DNA of 64,000 bases from Bretschneidera sinensis (lineage: Eukaryota; Streptophyta; Magnoliopsida; Brassicales; Akaniaceae). The translations under genes and the position numbers were made by a program. Shown one piece after another: positions 11,430-21,758 of this stretch. Positions within the stretch are counted from its first letter, which is position 1. Every line of letters begins with the position of its first letter. The stretch lies in the NCBI GenBank assembly GCA_023935145.1, contig CM043705.1, positions 21,144,501 to 21,208,500 of the forward strand, read 5' to 3'. The notes beneath the pieces are model-generated. The model saw nothing but the letters and a program-made list of their open reading frames with translations. It was not told where the DNA came from and made no database searches.

Positions 11430-11511
11430 AGCTAAAAATAGCAATAGAACCATACTTTGTTTCAGTGAAAATTTTTTCAAGTGCTGACTTGTCCCAGAGG
11501 TCCACCTGCAA
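11430..11511 (-). pseudogene. Captured exon fragment of UDP-glucose 4-epimerase (UGE-like)
   Basis: The minus strand reads a splice-acceptor-like TTTCACTTGCAG at the exon edge and then VDLWDKSALEKIFTETKYGS. Plant UDP-glucose 4-epimerases, which interconvert UDP-glucose and UDP-galactose, have in this place a segment of the form VDLRD.PALEKIF.ETKFDAV. The fragment covers only about 25 of roughly 350 residues, and the match stops where the family has the HFAG motif. No other part of the gene was found nearby. It lies in the same orientation as the CACTA-1 transposase, inside its leader, so I infer transduplication by the transposon. It cannot be an active enzyme. Confidence 0.75.
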
Positions 11512-12534
11512 GTGAAAGCAGAAATTTAAACGTCAGGGTATAAAAATTTTTGGTCATATATATTTCTAACAATATAGTGACAAAGTTATCAAGTGTTACA
11601 ATAGCTCATATGGAAGCTATGATCATGATTACAGGCCAATACAATCCACTTCTATGAAATCATCAAATCTAACAGTTATTTATAGCCCAAAACCTTAAAT
11701 TATGAATTAAACCTGAAATTAAGTATAAACAGTCTAGTAATCAACTCCACCACATGTTGCTGAATCAGAAGAGAACTACACAATTCAACAATTTCATTTT
11801 TTAGTCAATTATAATATTGAAATCCTAATATAATAGTATAACAAAAAAAATCACATTTTTATCCGTAATTCAAACAAATAATCATCTGTTAACTCTATCA
11901 TCAAACAACTTATGATTTAAGCTTATAATTCAAACAAATAATCATTTCTATTTGTATTGTTTAAACATAACTTAAAGAGAGAAAGTTAAGAAATAAGAAA
12001 AAATACGAAAAGGGAAGGGAAAAGGAGGACGATGGAGACTTACCCTTCCTAAATCGTCGTGTGGGCCATTAGAAAACATCTACAAGTGGCCAAACTTTTA
12101 CAGTTTTGTAGAGAGAGAAAGTAGATCGAAAAATGAAAATTGTTGTTTTAGAGAGAGATGCAATTCTTGGCCTAGGGAAGAGATGGAGGAAGGGGAGAAG
12201 CTTTTTGCCGTGTTAGAGGAGTTGCTACAGCCGGCGGTGACTGGTGTAGCCTGGTATAGTAGCACGGAGGAGAGAAGAAGAATCACGAAGAAGACGTGGG
12301 GAAAGAGAGAGAGTATAGTGGAGAGAGAAGAGAGACAGAAATGGAGGAAACATGGAGGAGTAGGGTGGGTTCGTTACCGCCGGTGTGGGGTCGTCAGTGG
12401 TGGTCGGTGCACCAAGGTGTGAGAGGAAGAGATCAAAAATAGACAGAAGCTGTGAGAGGTTTTAAATTTAGGTTGGAATTGTGAATCAAAACTATGTTAT
12501 TTTAGGTATTTTTTTTCAATTTTCAATTAAAACA

Positions 12535-12798
12535 TTAGCGGCGGGATTTGTAACTATCAGCGATGGGAATCCTCTCGCTGATATTAATATACATGATTTT
12601 TAGAATTTCTTAAAATCATATATTGGATATATATCAACGACGAGATTATTAAATATCGGCGACAAGCATCAAAGTATCAGCGAGAGAATCCCGTCATTGT
12701 TAATTTTCCAGAACATAGTCATTGATAACCACTTTCGGCGAGGGGAGTTGCCCGTCGCTAATATTCCCGTCGTAGAAAAGACTTTTTTTTTTGTAGTG
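12535..12798 (-). repeat. CACTA-1 subterminal repeats and terminal inverted repeat
   Basis: Short degenerate units recur here in both orientations, such as ATCAGCGATGGGAATCC, ATCAGCGAGAGAATCCCG and TTCGGCGAGGGGAGTTGCCCG. They are followed by the GTAGTG terminus at 12793-12798. Repeats of this kind next to a CACTA end are the usual binding sites of the element's accessory protein. Confidence 0.75.
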
Positions 12799-13744
12799 AC
12801 ACTTGCTATTGCAACTGGTAAGATCAAAGCCAACTTAAAAAACAAGTATACCAATGGATTTACAATATGCTTCTTTGTCTCCACTAACTTTCCAAAAGGT
12901 TACCAATCTCTTTCAACTCTGAAAATCCATTATCTTAGCAGATGTCAATGATATAATTCTCAAGTTGACTATCAAGTGCCATAAGCTCCAACGAAGAAAA
13001 TTCAGATAGATAAAGCCCAGCAAATCGAATCAATTTTTGCTTATCAATAGAAGCAAATGAATCACTTGGGTTTAAACATGTCACATAAAGAAGTAACTCA
13101 ATACTCATCTTTGTGAAGAGATTGTTAAGCTTTTGAAGTTGTCTATCAATAACTTGATAAAATTTTAAGTGAGCCAAATTTATAAACACTTATAAATTTT
13201 ATTTTTCAAAATCAAGAGGGGGAGGTTTCCCATACTACCCTAGAGTGAATCCACCCTGATTATGAGTTCAATTTTTTTTTCCAAGGATTCAAATGGGTGA
13301 AACCACATTTCATCAATAATAATCTTGTTAACAAAAAAAAAAAATCTAATCTCATAAAATATAGACTATATTTAGATGCAATTATAAAATTTTCTGAAAA
13401 TAACATGTTATCACCATCATTTTTATTTCCAACATAGATATCTTCCACAATGCTAGTTTTCTCAACACTGAAATATTAAATCCGTGTCATGTTTGCAAAT
13501 AGACATGCGACACGTATTTTAATCTAACACTAGTAGATAATTTGTAATCTTCAATATTTATTAGGATGATAAAGGTTTTAAAATAGATTGACTAGGATAA
13601 ATTTAGTAAAAAACAAAAAATAATATATAGATTATGATTTATCTTTATTATGCAATAATATAAGTCAATTACATTTACATCACTTTAAAAAAAAAAATCT
13701 ACAAAACATATGTCAACATTAAATGACACTGCATTCATATATCA
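12799..13744. other. AT-rich intergenic stretch
   Basis: Outside the CACTA-1 end. Short open frames on either strand here look like chance. I see no domain, RNA gene or clear repeat. Confidence 0.4.
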
Positions 13745-13905
13745 TATATTAAGAGAAGTTTTTGTCTGACGCGGTATCATTAAAAAATATATGATATGAC
13801 GGTCTATCTCATCGTTAAATTGTATGAAAAAAAAATTATTTTATTTAAAAATAAAATAAATTATTATATCATGTATTTCACATTACGATAAAAAAAAAAA
13901 AATTT
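13745..13905. mobile_element. MITE-like repeat, member 1
   Basis: Shares with 30520-30695 the left part GAAGTTTTTRTCTGACRC, a middle of the form ATGATATGACGG...ATCTC...TTATTTAAAAATAAAATAAA, and the right part ATCATGTATTTCACATTACG. Its ends are weakly inverted. Non-coding. Confidence 0.5.
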
Positions 13906-14691
13906 TATATGAATTGCAAACCGCTTGTTGACTTTTTATGTGAAAACTGCAATAAATTTTGGATGTGCACGAAAGATTTTTGTCTTAATACAGTGAAAGA
14001 AAGGGGAGAGCCCATCGTAACTCAGTAGGATCGCCCTTATCCTATCCCTTTTTTTATTTTCTATTTCTTATTCTTTTATGGATTTTGTTTGTCGAGTTTA
14101 TCCTCTCTCATCCGAATATACCTGGGGTGGAATCACAAGAACGTTCCTAAGGAAAAAGAGGAATCTTGTGAGCGTGCAGACACAGTATCCACGCTGCGTA
14201 TGATTCGGTCTGAAACATGTCATTATTTTGGCTTTTCACGCGCTCTAAGAGCCAAACTACCCATCTTACCCCTAGCTACCAATATTTGTATAGTTCGTGG
14301 TCGCACGCTTTCACTACACTGCCACTCCTTACTGCAGTACGCGTCAGAGCGTGTCCACTGGGCATCTGCCACGCTGTGTTTTGAAGTAGGGACTAACCTT
14401 TGCATGTCATGCCAATTTGTGGGTGTTCTTCTTCATTGGAGAGCCATCGGATCTTTGGGCGTAGTCTTTTGGTTTGGCAATAAAAATATTTTATTATTTA
14501 TAAAATAGATTTTAAAATAATTTATAATAGAATATTTGTGAAATTATAAATATTTTAATATTTGATACAACTAGAGAAAACAGTTATTTTTTCCACAAAT
14601 TCTCTTTTTTTAAAGCAAAACTATTTCATAAATTATAAAAATTGTTTGACTTAATTTTAATTTATAAAAAACAATATTATTCCATAAATTC
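13906..14691. other. Intergenic, with one unrecognised 139-codon open frame (14089-14508, +)
   Basis: The frame at 14089-14508 is less AT-rich than its surroundings and has several CG dinucleotides. Its translation (starting MSSLSSLIRIYLGWNHKN) matches no family I recognise and has no clear domain. It could be a chance frame in an old repeat. The rest is AT-rich and featureless. Confidence 0.3.
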
Positions 14692-16044
14692 AGGGGCGAA
14701 ACCATAATTTTATATTAAGGGATCAAGGCTAAAGAAAAAAAAAAATCTATCTATATATGTGTCATTATCATTATGACATGATTAGTTATAATTATTTGAT
14801 TCAAAATTAGGTTAAGTTATGGATTTACTTTCTGTGTTTTGGAGGAAAATTATTTTACTCTATATTTTTAATTGCTTCAATTTAATACATGAATTTTCAA
14901 ATTCAACTAAACCACTACATTACAGTGTAAATTCCATCAAGCCATAATAATCATACGCCCTAAATGGTTGAGGATGAATAACTTGAATATTTGTTGTTCT
15001 ACGTGATGTTTACATTGAATTTTGTTAAACGTTTTACCAAAACTTTTATAAGAACGGAGTGGTTTAGTGGATTTTGAAAGTTAATATATTAAATTGAAGT
15101 AATTGATAGTATATGAAATAAAATAACCCATTCTCAAAATACATAACATAAATTCATAATTTAAATTATTAATGATGCGTTTGGTATTAGAAAATGTTTT
15201 TCATTTTTCATCTTTATTTTCTTTAATACTTTCTTCAACAATTTTTATATTTTTAATATAATTTAGAAAACAATATTTCTCTTTCCAACATAATATTAAA
15301 AAAGTTTAGAAATAAAAAAATTGTTTACTAATTTTTTAATATTATGTTAAAAAGTGAAGTGATATTTTTTAAATTATGTTAAAAATATTTAAATTATTAA
15401 AAAAATAGAGATAAAAATTGGAAAATATTTTGCAACTCTAAACGCACACTGAGATTTTTACTTTTTGTGTCATGATACTTATAAAACTAACAGAAAATAT
15501 CAATTATGCTATACAATGTACAAAGTTAAAAAGTTAAAATTCTAAAATAAAAAGTAAGAACTTCTGTATTTAGAGTACGGTGGCAGCGGGTTGGATGAGG
15601 ACGTCATTTCAGATTCCGTTCATTTTGAGTTACTGGTGGTTCCAGTCACGAGTCGGGTTTGGGTAGTGTCTAACGCAGATGGTGTCGGGTATGGATCATC
15701 TCAGATCAGGTTATCTTCAATCTGAATCGTATAGGTCTCGAGTTGTATCGGGTTCAAATTATTTTAGATCGAATTGTCTTGGGTTTTGTGTCATTTTAAA
15801 TTTTAAGACGTCTGAAGTTTTGAGCGGGTTTAAATTAACCCAATAAATTTGTTTTATTTTCTTTTCTCTCAAATTTTAAAAAAATCATTTAATCTCCATT
15901 TTTAAATTTAGATTACCAAGTTATTTGTTTATTTCAATTAATGTAATTTAGTTCATAAAAATAAGTTAGAAATGATTTAATATTAAATGTTTTTCATTTT
16001 AGTATACTTTCCTTATGATGGTATGATTAAATTTATGAACCTCT

Positions 16045-16113
<69 letters not shown>

Positions 16114-17774
16114 ACTGCGGTTTTGCCTTGGTATAGGATATTTATTGTGTAACAAACACACGTTTTGATTACGCATCAAGATATAACACGGTTTCCTTTA
16201 TCATTCTCATCTTAGTGTGAATAAAGTTTGATCATAGATTTTTTGTGTAATGATAAGTAACTCTATCTCAATCTAGTTATCACTCATAATTTGTAATTGA
16301 CTATTTGATAAAAAAAATCAATATTTAATTATAAATATATTTTATTTATTTGATAATTACTTAACTATCGTCTCAGTTTAATAAATAAATTATTTTTAAT
16401 TTATTCTAAAAATTATTATTTTTGGTTTGGGTCGTTTCGGGTTAGAATAGTTTCGAGTTTCAGTTGTCTCGTGTTTCGGTCGAGTTTGATTCGAATTATT
16501 TCAGATTTTAGATTACTCATGAACGGGTTCATGCCATTTTAAATTTGGATTGTTTCGCATCACTTGTCTTCAAATCGGGTCGGACTCAGGACATATTATT
16601 TTAATAATTTTTTATATTCGAGTTGAGTTTAAATTAAATCAGATCTAGATTTAAAGTACCGATATAAAAAATTTCTAAGGTGCTGTTGTCTCCAAATTGA
16701 TGATTGATTTGCCTTTTTTTTCTTCCATGTTTTAACTTTTGTTGATGATTTTGCAAATTACAGTAAAATCTTTGATTATTCAATTATTTATTTTTAATTT
16801 TGTTAAGAGAAGGAAAAAATAATTTCAAAGAAGTCAAAATCTTAAAGCTCCGGTCAATATATATTTTCTTATTTCTTTCATTTTTTACCATTGTCATTTC
16901 TTTCATTTACTTTCTTTATTTCCATTTCTTTTTTACTTTGAATTACATAAAAAAAAATGATGATATTGGTATGGGCCTACGTAAAAAAGCAAGATGGAGG
17001 ACAGCAAAATTACAAGCGAATTTACAAACCTATACTACACTAATGCTTGATGGGAACACGTGTCGGGGCTAAGCCATTAAACACTAGTATGACGAAAGAA
17101 ATTTGCACAAGTTTAGGCGGCAAGGCCGTGCCGTCCCGAAATACGGTCATCGTACTTTTTAGTTGTGTTAAATTTTTAAAAATTTAGATTCGATACGGTT
17201 TGAGGTTTATTATTGGGTCGTGGCGTCTTGTGATTTATAGATTTTATAGGAATATATTAATATATTTTTATTTTTATTTATTAAAAACAATATAAAAAAT
17301 AAATTAAATATTTATAATTATATAAAAAAATAATCATTTTATAAATATTACAAATAGCTTAAAAATTCAACAAGAACAATAAAATAAACAAATAAATTAA
17401 AAATTATAACTTTTAAATAAATAATTTACAAAAACAACGACGTATGAAATAAAAAAAAATGAAATAATTTACAAATGTATGAAATATAAAAACCAATTTT
17501 AAAATTTTTAAAAAGTATTATTACTATTTTTTAACTATTTACAATTTATACTCTTGTTAGGTAATGTCTCGTGTTGTGCCAGACTATGCAATTTTTTTCA
17601 TGCTGTATTGTGAGTTCAAAAAATTAAGCTTAACACGGTCCATGCAATAGCACTGTACCATACACGACATAGCCCATGAAAGTATGGGCCTAGCCTCATT
17701 TGTTTTGCACCGTAACGACCTGCAGGTTGGACCAACCCATTGCCACCCTTACCCCCATGTAGCTCCGTCCCTGT
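14692..17774. mobile_element. Possible non-autonomous TIR elements in decayed DNA
   Basis: CAGGGGCGAAACCAT at 14692 and its near inverse ATGTAGCTCCGTCCCTG ending 17774 resemble the ends of common hAT-like or similar non-autonomous plant elements. Inside, GTTTAGGCGGCAAGG (about 17110) and CCCATTGCCACCCTTAC (to about 17753) form a second imperfect pair. No matching target duplication was found and no transposase frame is present. The interior includes GGGTTCGGGT-like stretches and the TA repeat at 16050-16110. Confidence 0.3.
16050..16110. repeat. (TA)n microsatellite, about 30 units
   Basis: Uninterrupted alternating T and A over about 60 bases. Confidence 0.95.
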
Positions 17775-17933
17775 AATGGGGGATATGGAAGGAGAGGAAT
17801 AATCGCCTGCTTGTAGAGAGTATAATACAGCAGAGCATGTACTAGAAAAGGTTAAAGAATAGGCAGCTGCTATTGTAGATGCATATGACGAAAGTTGTAA
17901 AATTTCAAAGTCAGTCAGTCAGTGGGAGTTATG

Positions 17934-18685
17934 TGTTGGACTAGGTCCGGTCCAGCCCATGAGAAACAAGATTGTAAAATCATTAATTGTGTTGGTGGCT
18001 GAAGGTTAGTGTAGGATTGCAAAATCTGAAAAATTCTTGTTTGTGTATGGTGTGAAACCAGATTTTTGTATCGAAGAAATTTGATTAATAATTTTTAAGA
18101 ATTTCATTAAAATTATTAAACAAATTTTCATCAAATTTAAAATTCTTGTTGTTGAACGAGATGCAAGCAAGAATTTATTGTAAAATCTACATGAAAGTGG
18201 CGTCTAAGAAAGAGAAAAATGGTACATCAATTTTGGGTTTTCTCTAGACTTTTATTGAGAGTATTTGATCACAGAGAATTATTCTACTTGAGGTTTGCAG
18301 TTTCTATTACGGTGACTAATATTGGTGAATCACAGAGATTTCTCAAATTTTAGTGGTCGATAGTACAACAATAGTTTTTCCCTAGAGAGATAATTTTGTA
18401 TTGATTCCAAATTGTTGTGGGTCTTATATTTGGGCATAAACTTGAGGCATAAACTTTATAATCATTATTTACATAATGAAGTTGCTCTTTTGCCCTATGA
18501 GTTTTTTTTTTCTTCTACACTGAAAGAGTTTTCACGTAAATTGTTGTGTTCTTGATTTGTTGCTTTATATGGTACTTGTTATTTTATTTTCACACGTAGC
18601 TTGGTTATGATTATATTTAATCCGTGATTTTTGATAAAATTGTGGTACTTGATTAATTGTTGATAGTGGGTATTTTTTTCCAAAA
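17934..18685 (+). repeat. Copia-2 probable 5' LTR
   Basis: Starts TGTTGGACTAGG, a usual Copia LTR beginning, and ends just before the primer-binding site at 18688. Its last part (TTTTCACGTAAATTG to TTGTTGATAG) resembles Tork-type LTR ends. A second copy was not found, so the borders are approximate. Confidence 0.55.
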
Positions 18686-18687
18686 AG

Positions 18688-18700
18688 TGGTATCAGAGTC
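18688..18700 (+). other. Copia-2 primer-binding site
   Basis: TGGTATCAGAGTC, complementary to initiator methionine tRNA with little change. Confidence 0.85.
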
Positions 18701-18721
18701 TGATTGCCTGTGTTGGTCAAC

Positions 18722-18888
18722 ATGGATGAAAAATCTAGTACTATGATTTTATTGATATCTTTTAACTATTCGGTATGAAAACAGAAGATGAAAGATTATC
18801 TCTATTTTAAAGAACTGTATGATCATGTTGAGGGTGATGAAGCCAAGTCGAAGGATAAGACCAATATAGAATCAGAAAGAATGAACAC
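18722..18888 (+). pseudogene. Copia-2 gag, 5' piece
   Basis: From ATG 18722 the frame reads MDEKSSTMILL, then after a stop KMKDYLYFKELYDHVEG, a Copia gag start. The sequence is cut at 18888 by the inserted Gypsy element and resumes at 24552. Confidence 0.65.
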
Positions 18889-20170
18889 TGTTGTGAGTTT
18901 TAATTTACTCGCAAGCGCACGAGTCGTTTGCAATATAGTGTTGTGCAAGTGCGAGGTCGAATCCACGGGGACTTGCGTTGTGAAAATATATTTTTAATCT
19001 AAACTAACTTTATCTTAACCTAGTTCCGAATTTCAAATGATAATTTGCAAAAGAAATTAAAATTAAACTAAATTGATTTTTAAAAACTAATAATTAAAAC
19101 ACTAAGATTTTCAAATCCACCCACCGAAGTTAAGCATATATGTTCTAAAAATATAGCCTATCAAAACATTCCAAGAATCCAACTATAAGACAAAAAACAA
19201 AGAATATCCCAACTAAACCAAAAGCATCTAATGTATCCGCTCTCAACAAATCACAAAGGAAATCCAATTTAATCGAAAAGCATTCAATGTATCCATCAGA
19301 TGAAACACGAGGAATATCCAACAGACAATTTAAACTCAATCAATTATAAGATTAACTCAAATAATTGACAGAACATTTATACTAAAAATTGTCAGATTTG
19401 TACAAGCAAATCTGAACTACTACGCCAAACAACGGCGGGGCTTCATCTTCGACCTTAGCTGAAGAGTCTAGCCACTCATAACTATGAAACTACAATTCAT
19501 AATAAAAGTGCTAAACATTTAAACTAAAATAACTAAATGTAAAGAAATAAATAAATAACTTTACATGGGAGAAATTCCACTCGCTGACGGGTGGCGTTTC
19601 CCCTCGTGGTGACAAAGCCTTCGAGATCCACCAGAATGCTAGCGGACGTCCACCGGTAAACACCAAAGTGGCTCAGGAATTGTACATTGAATGATGAAGT
19701 GGAGTGGGTCTTATATAGGCAAATACCACGAGTGCAATGTATTTCCAATCCGATGTGGGATGTGGGATATAGAAATGTGTTTCCAACCGATGTGGGATGT
19801 AGGATTTAAGTCTTCACATGCCCTTCAAAACTTCTGTTCACGCTGAAATCCCGCACAGCCCGACCTTTGTCTACTAAAACGGCCATAACTTTATGTAGAA
19901 AAATCATTTTTACGAGCCGTAAAATTCTCCAGAAAATAGACTTATGGATCTTTCTAATCATATATGGCTCATATTCTGGTTCTTCTTGAATCAATACAGT
20001 TTAATTTTCAAAGATGATTGATCTGTACGGGCAATTCTGGCAATTTTAGCGAAACTCCTTTCCTAGTGCTTGTAAACCTGAAAAACAACAAAAACAACTC
20101 AAAGTAACAAAATCCTAAGCTAACAAATGTAAATTAAGTGGCCAAAATATGCAATATTTTTCTCTCATCA
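18889..20170 (-). repeat. Gypsy-2 3' LTR
   Basis: 1,282 bp. On the plus strand it runs from TGTTGTGAG to TCTCTCATCA. It has a TATA-like box on the minus strand (GCCTATATAAGACC, about 19710). Its middle is homologous to the Athila-1 LTR, but its ends are not. Confidence 0.92.
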
Positions 20171-21557
20171 AATACCCCCAAACTTACATTTTGCTAGTCC
20201 CTTAGCAAAACAAAATAAAAAACTAAATGAACAACAAAGATTATAAAGATAAGTTCAGTATTCATGGTATCCAAAAATTTAAGGAGCACTCAAAATCATG
20301 ATATTCATTCATGAGCAAGCTTAAATAAGTCAAACCCATCTTCACAATGAATAAGAATTTAAAACTTAATTACTTACAAGAGGCATGGTAAGACATCACA
20401 AGCTTGAATCAGTGTAAAGTGAATTAGCATATACAGATGAGGTTTCCAAATAACTTCAATGTACAAGGTATTCAAATCTCAAGATCCATAGAATTTCTCG
20501 TCGGAAAGAACAATGAAGGCATAGTTTTTTTTTTTTTAAGGCTCTGCTATGTTTAGTTCCCTTAAGCTTTCTAATTGACCCATGTAACGAGTGTTGAGTC
20601 AATGACTCCCAAACCAGATGGTTTTAGGGCATTATATGTAAAGACACCCCTAAGGATTTACTAACTCGAGTAAAAAAGGCTACGAAATTAAACCGGCCTT
20701 AATACTACCAAGCAAAATTCCACTTTTTGACGTGAACACTCACTGCTTACTGAGGCAAGAGGTCCAGTTACTCAGCGGAAAGTTTCGCAATGATCATTAT
20801 GAATAAAATTCTCACCTTTTGACGTGAACACTCACTGCTTACTGAGGCAAGAGGTCCAGTTACTCAGTGGAAAGTTTATTGATGATGATCATTATAAATA
20901 TTAGTAGTATTAGTTGTTTTTATTTTTATTTTTTATATATATATATGCCCAAGTGTTTATCCAATAAGTCATCCGGTTTCAGTTAAGACAAGGAAACATA
21001 TACATTCAACTCACTTGTCATACCTCACACAAATATATGCTGATGTGCTCGTGTTAGATTAGATCAAACATGTGAATTCTCGAAAATGCCTAAAGTAAGT
21101 AACTAAAGTTTAAACTCTATCATCAGATCATGTGTTCAAAGTTTTAAACTCACCAATGAAATCACATCACAATTTTTCAGAACAACCAAAATTTTTAGAC
21201 GAACATGAACATGCATTTATCTTTACGACAAAAAGACAACAAATTAGGACAAAGTGTGTGATGTGTCTCCCATACCCCCAAACTTAAATTACACATTGAC
21301 CTCAATGTGTGACTAATATGGAAAGAGCTGACCTGAGATATGGAGAACTATCTGGACTGGTATGGCTCATAGCATACCCCCAAACTTGAACTGAAGTACG
21401 CATTGTCCTTGAAAAATAAAAAATACTGGAAAACAAAAAATACTAGAAACAAACATTAATCATAAAAATGCGAAATAATAAATAAATAAACAGAAAAGAT
21501 AAGCTGTGGGGTGCCTCCCATGAGCGCTAAGTTTAACGTCTTCAGCTAGACCCAACA
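20171..21557 (-). other. Gypsy-2 3' non-coding interior with a tandem duplication
   Basis: No open frame of note. A unit of about 95 bp containing TTTTGACGTGAACACTCACT and GAGGCAAGAGGTCCAGTTAC occurs twice in tandem (about 20725-20873). GGGGTGCCTCCCATGAGCGC at about 21510 resembles a segment common in plant Athila/Tat non-coding regions. A short TATA microsatellite is near 20935. Confidence 0.7.
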
Positions 21558-21758
21558 TTAGTAAACATGCCCAACTAAGCGCTCCACCATCTGATCAATA
21601 AATGGAAATGGAAAATGATCAGGCCTAGTGGCAGCATTCAATTTACGGTAGTCTAGACACTTTCTCCATCTTGACTGCACTCGAGTTGGGACCAACTCGT
21701 TGTCTTTATTTACTACCGTCAATTTAGCACGTTTGGGCATGACTAGAATCAGGCTCAC
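21558..21758 (-). pseudogene. Gypsy-2 reverse transcriptase remnant
   Basis: Directly after the stop of the 459-codon frame the same strand reads SRWRKCLDYRKLNAATRPDH and PFPFIDQMVERLVGH, the first motifs of Gypsy reverse transcriptase (compare 57080-57200 in Athila-1). It breaks off before the catalytic FMDD motif, so it is inactive. Confidence 0.85.

Larger units (their letters stand above)
10571..12534 (-). other. CACTA-1 5' leader region with captured sequence
   Basis: About 2 kb separates the transposase start from the subterminal repeats. It contains a foldback (10696-10922), a UDP-glucose 4-epimerase exon piece (11430-11511) and, on the minus strand near 12040, a GGGTAAGTC splice-donor-like site following a pyrimidine-rich, leader-like stretch. 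Short open frames on the plus strand (for example 12183-12422) resemble nothing I know. I see no other coding signal. Confidence 0.5.
49..12798 (-). mobile_element. CACTA-1: CACTA (En/Spm-type) DNA transposon, nested with other elements
   Basis: The right edge reads TTTTTTTTTTGTAGTG, the inverse of the CACTACAAAAA terminus of plant CACTA elements, so this is the 5' end of a minus-strand element. Inside it lie subterminal repeats (12535-12790), a leader with a captured gene piece, and a decayed TNPD-type transposase running from 10570 towards base 49. A SIRE-like Copia (3122-10448) and the LTR at 1-48 are inserted in it. The 3' end is beyond the window start. The TIR motif and transposase domains are seen directly. 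That they form one element is inferred from orientation and continuity. Confidence 0.8.

Noticed and set aside
12183..12422. 79-codon open frame as a gene
   Set aside because: Purine-rich and low-complexity, in the leader of CACTA-1 and on the opposite strand. No domain.
15570..16600. GGGTTCGGGT-like stretches as interstitial telomere repeats
   Set aside because: They are irregular and do not follow the TTTAGGG unit.
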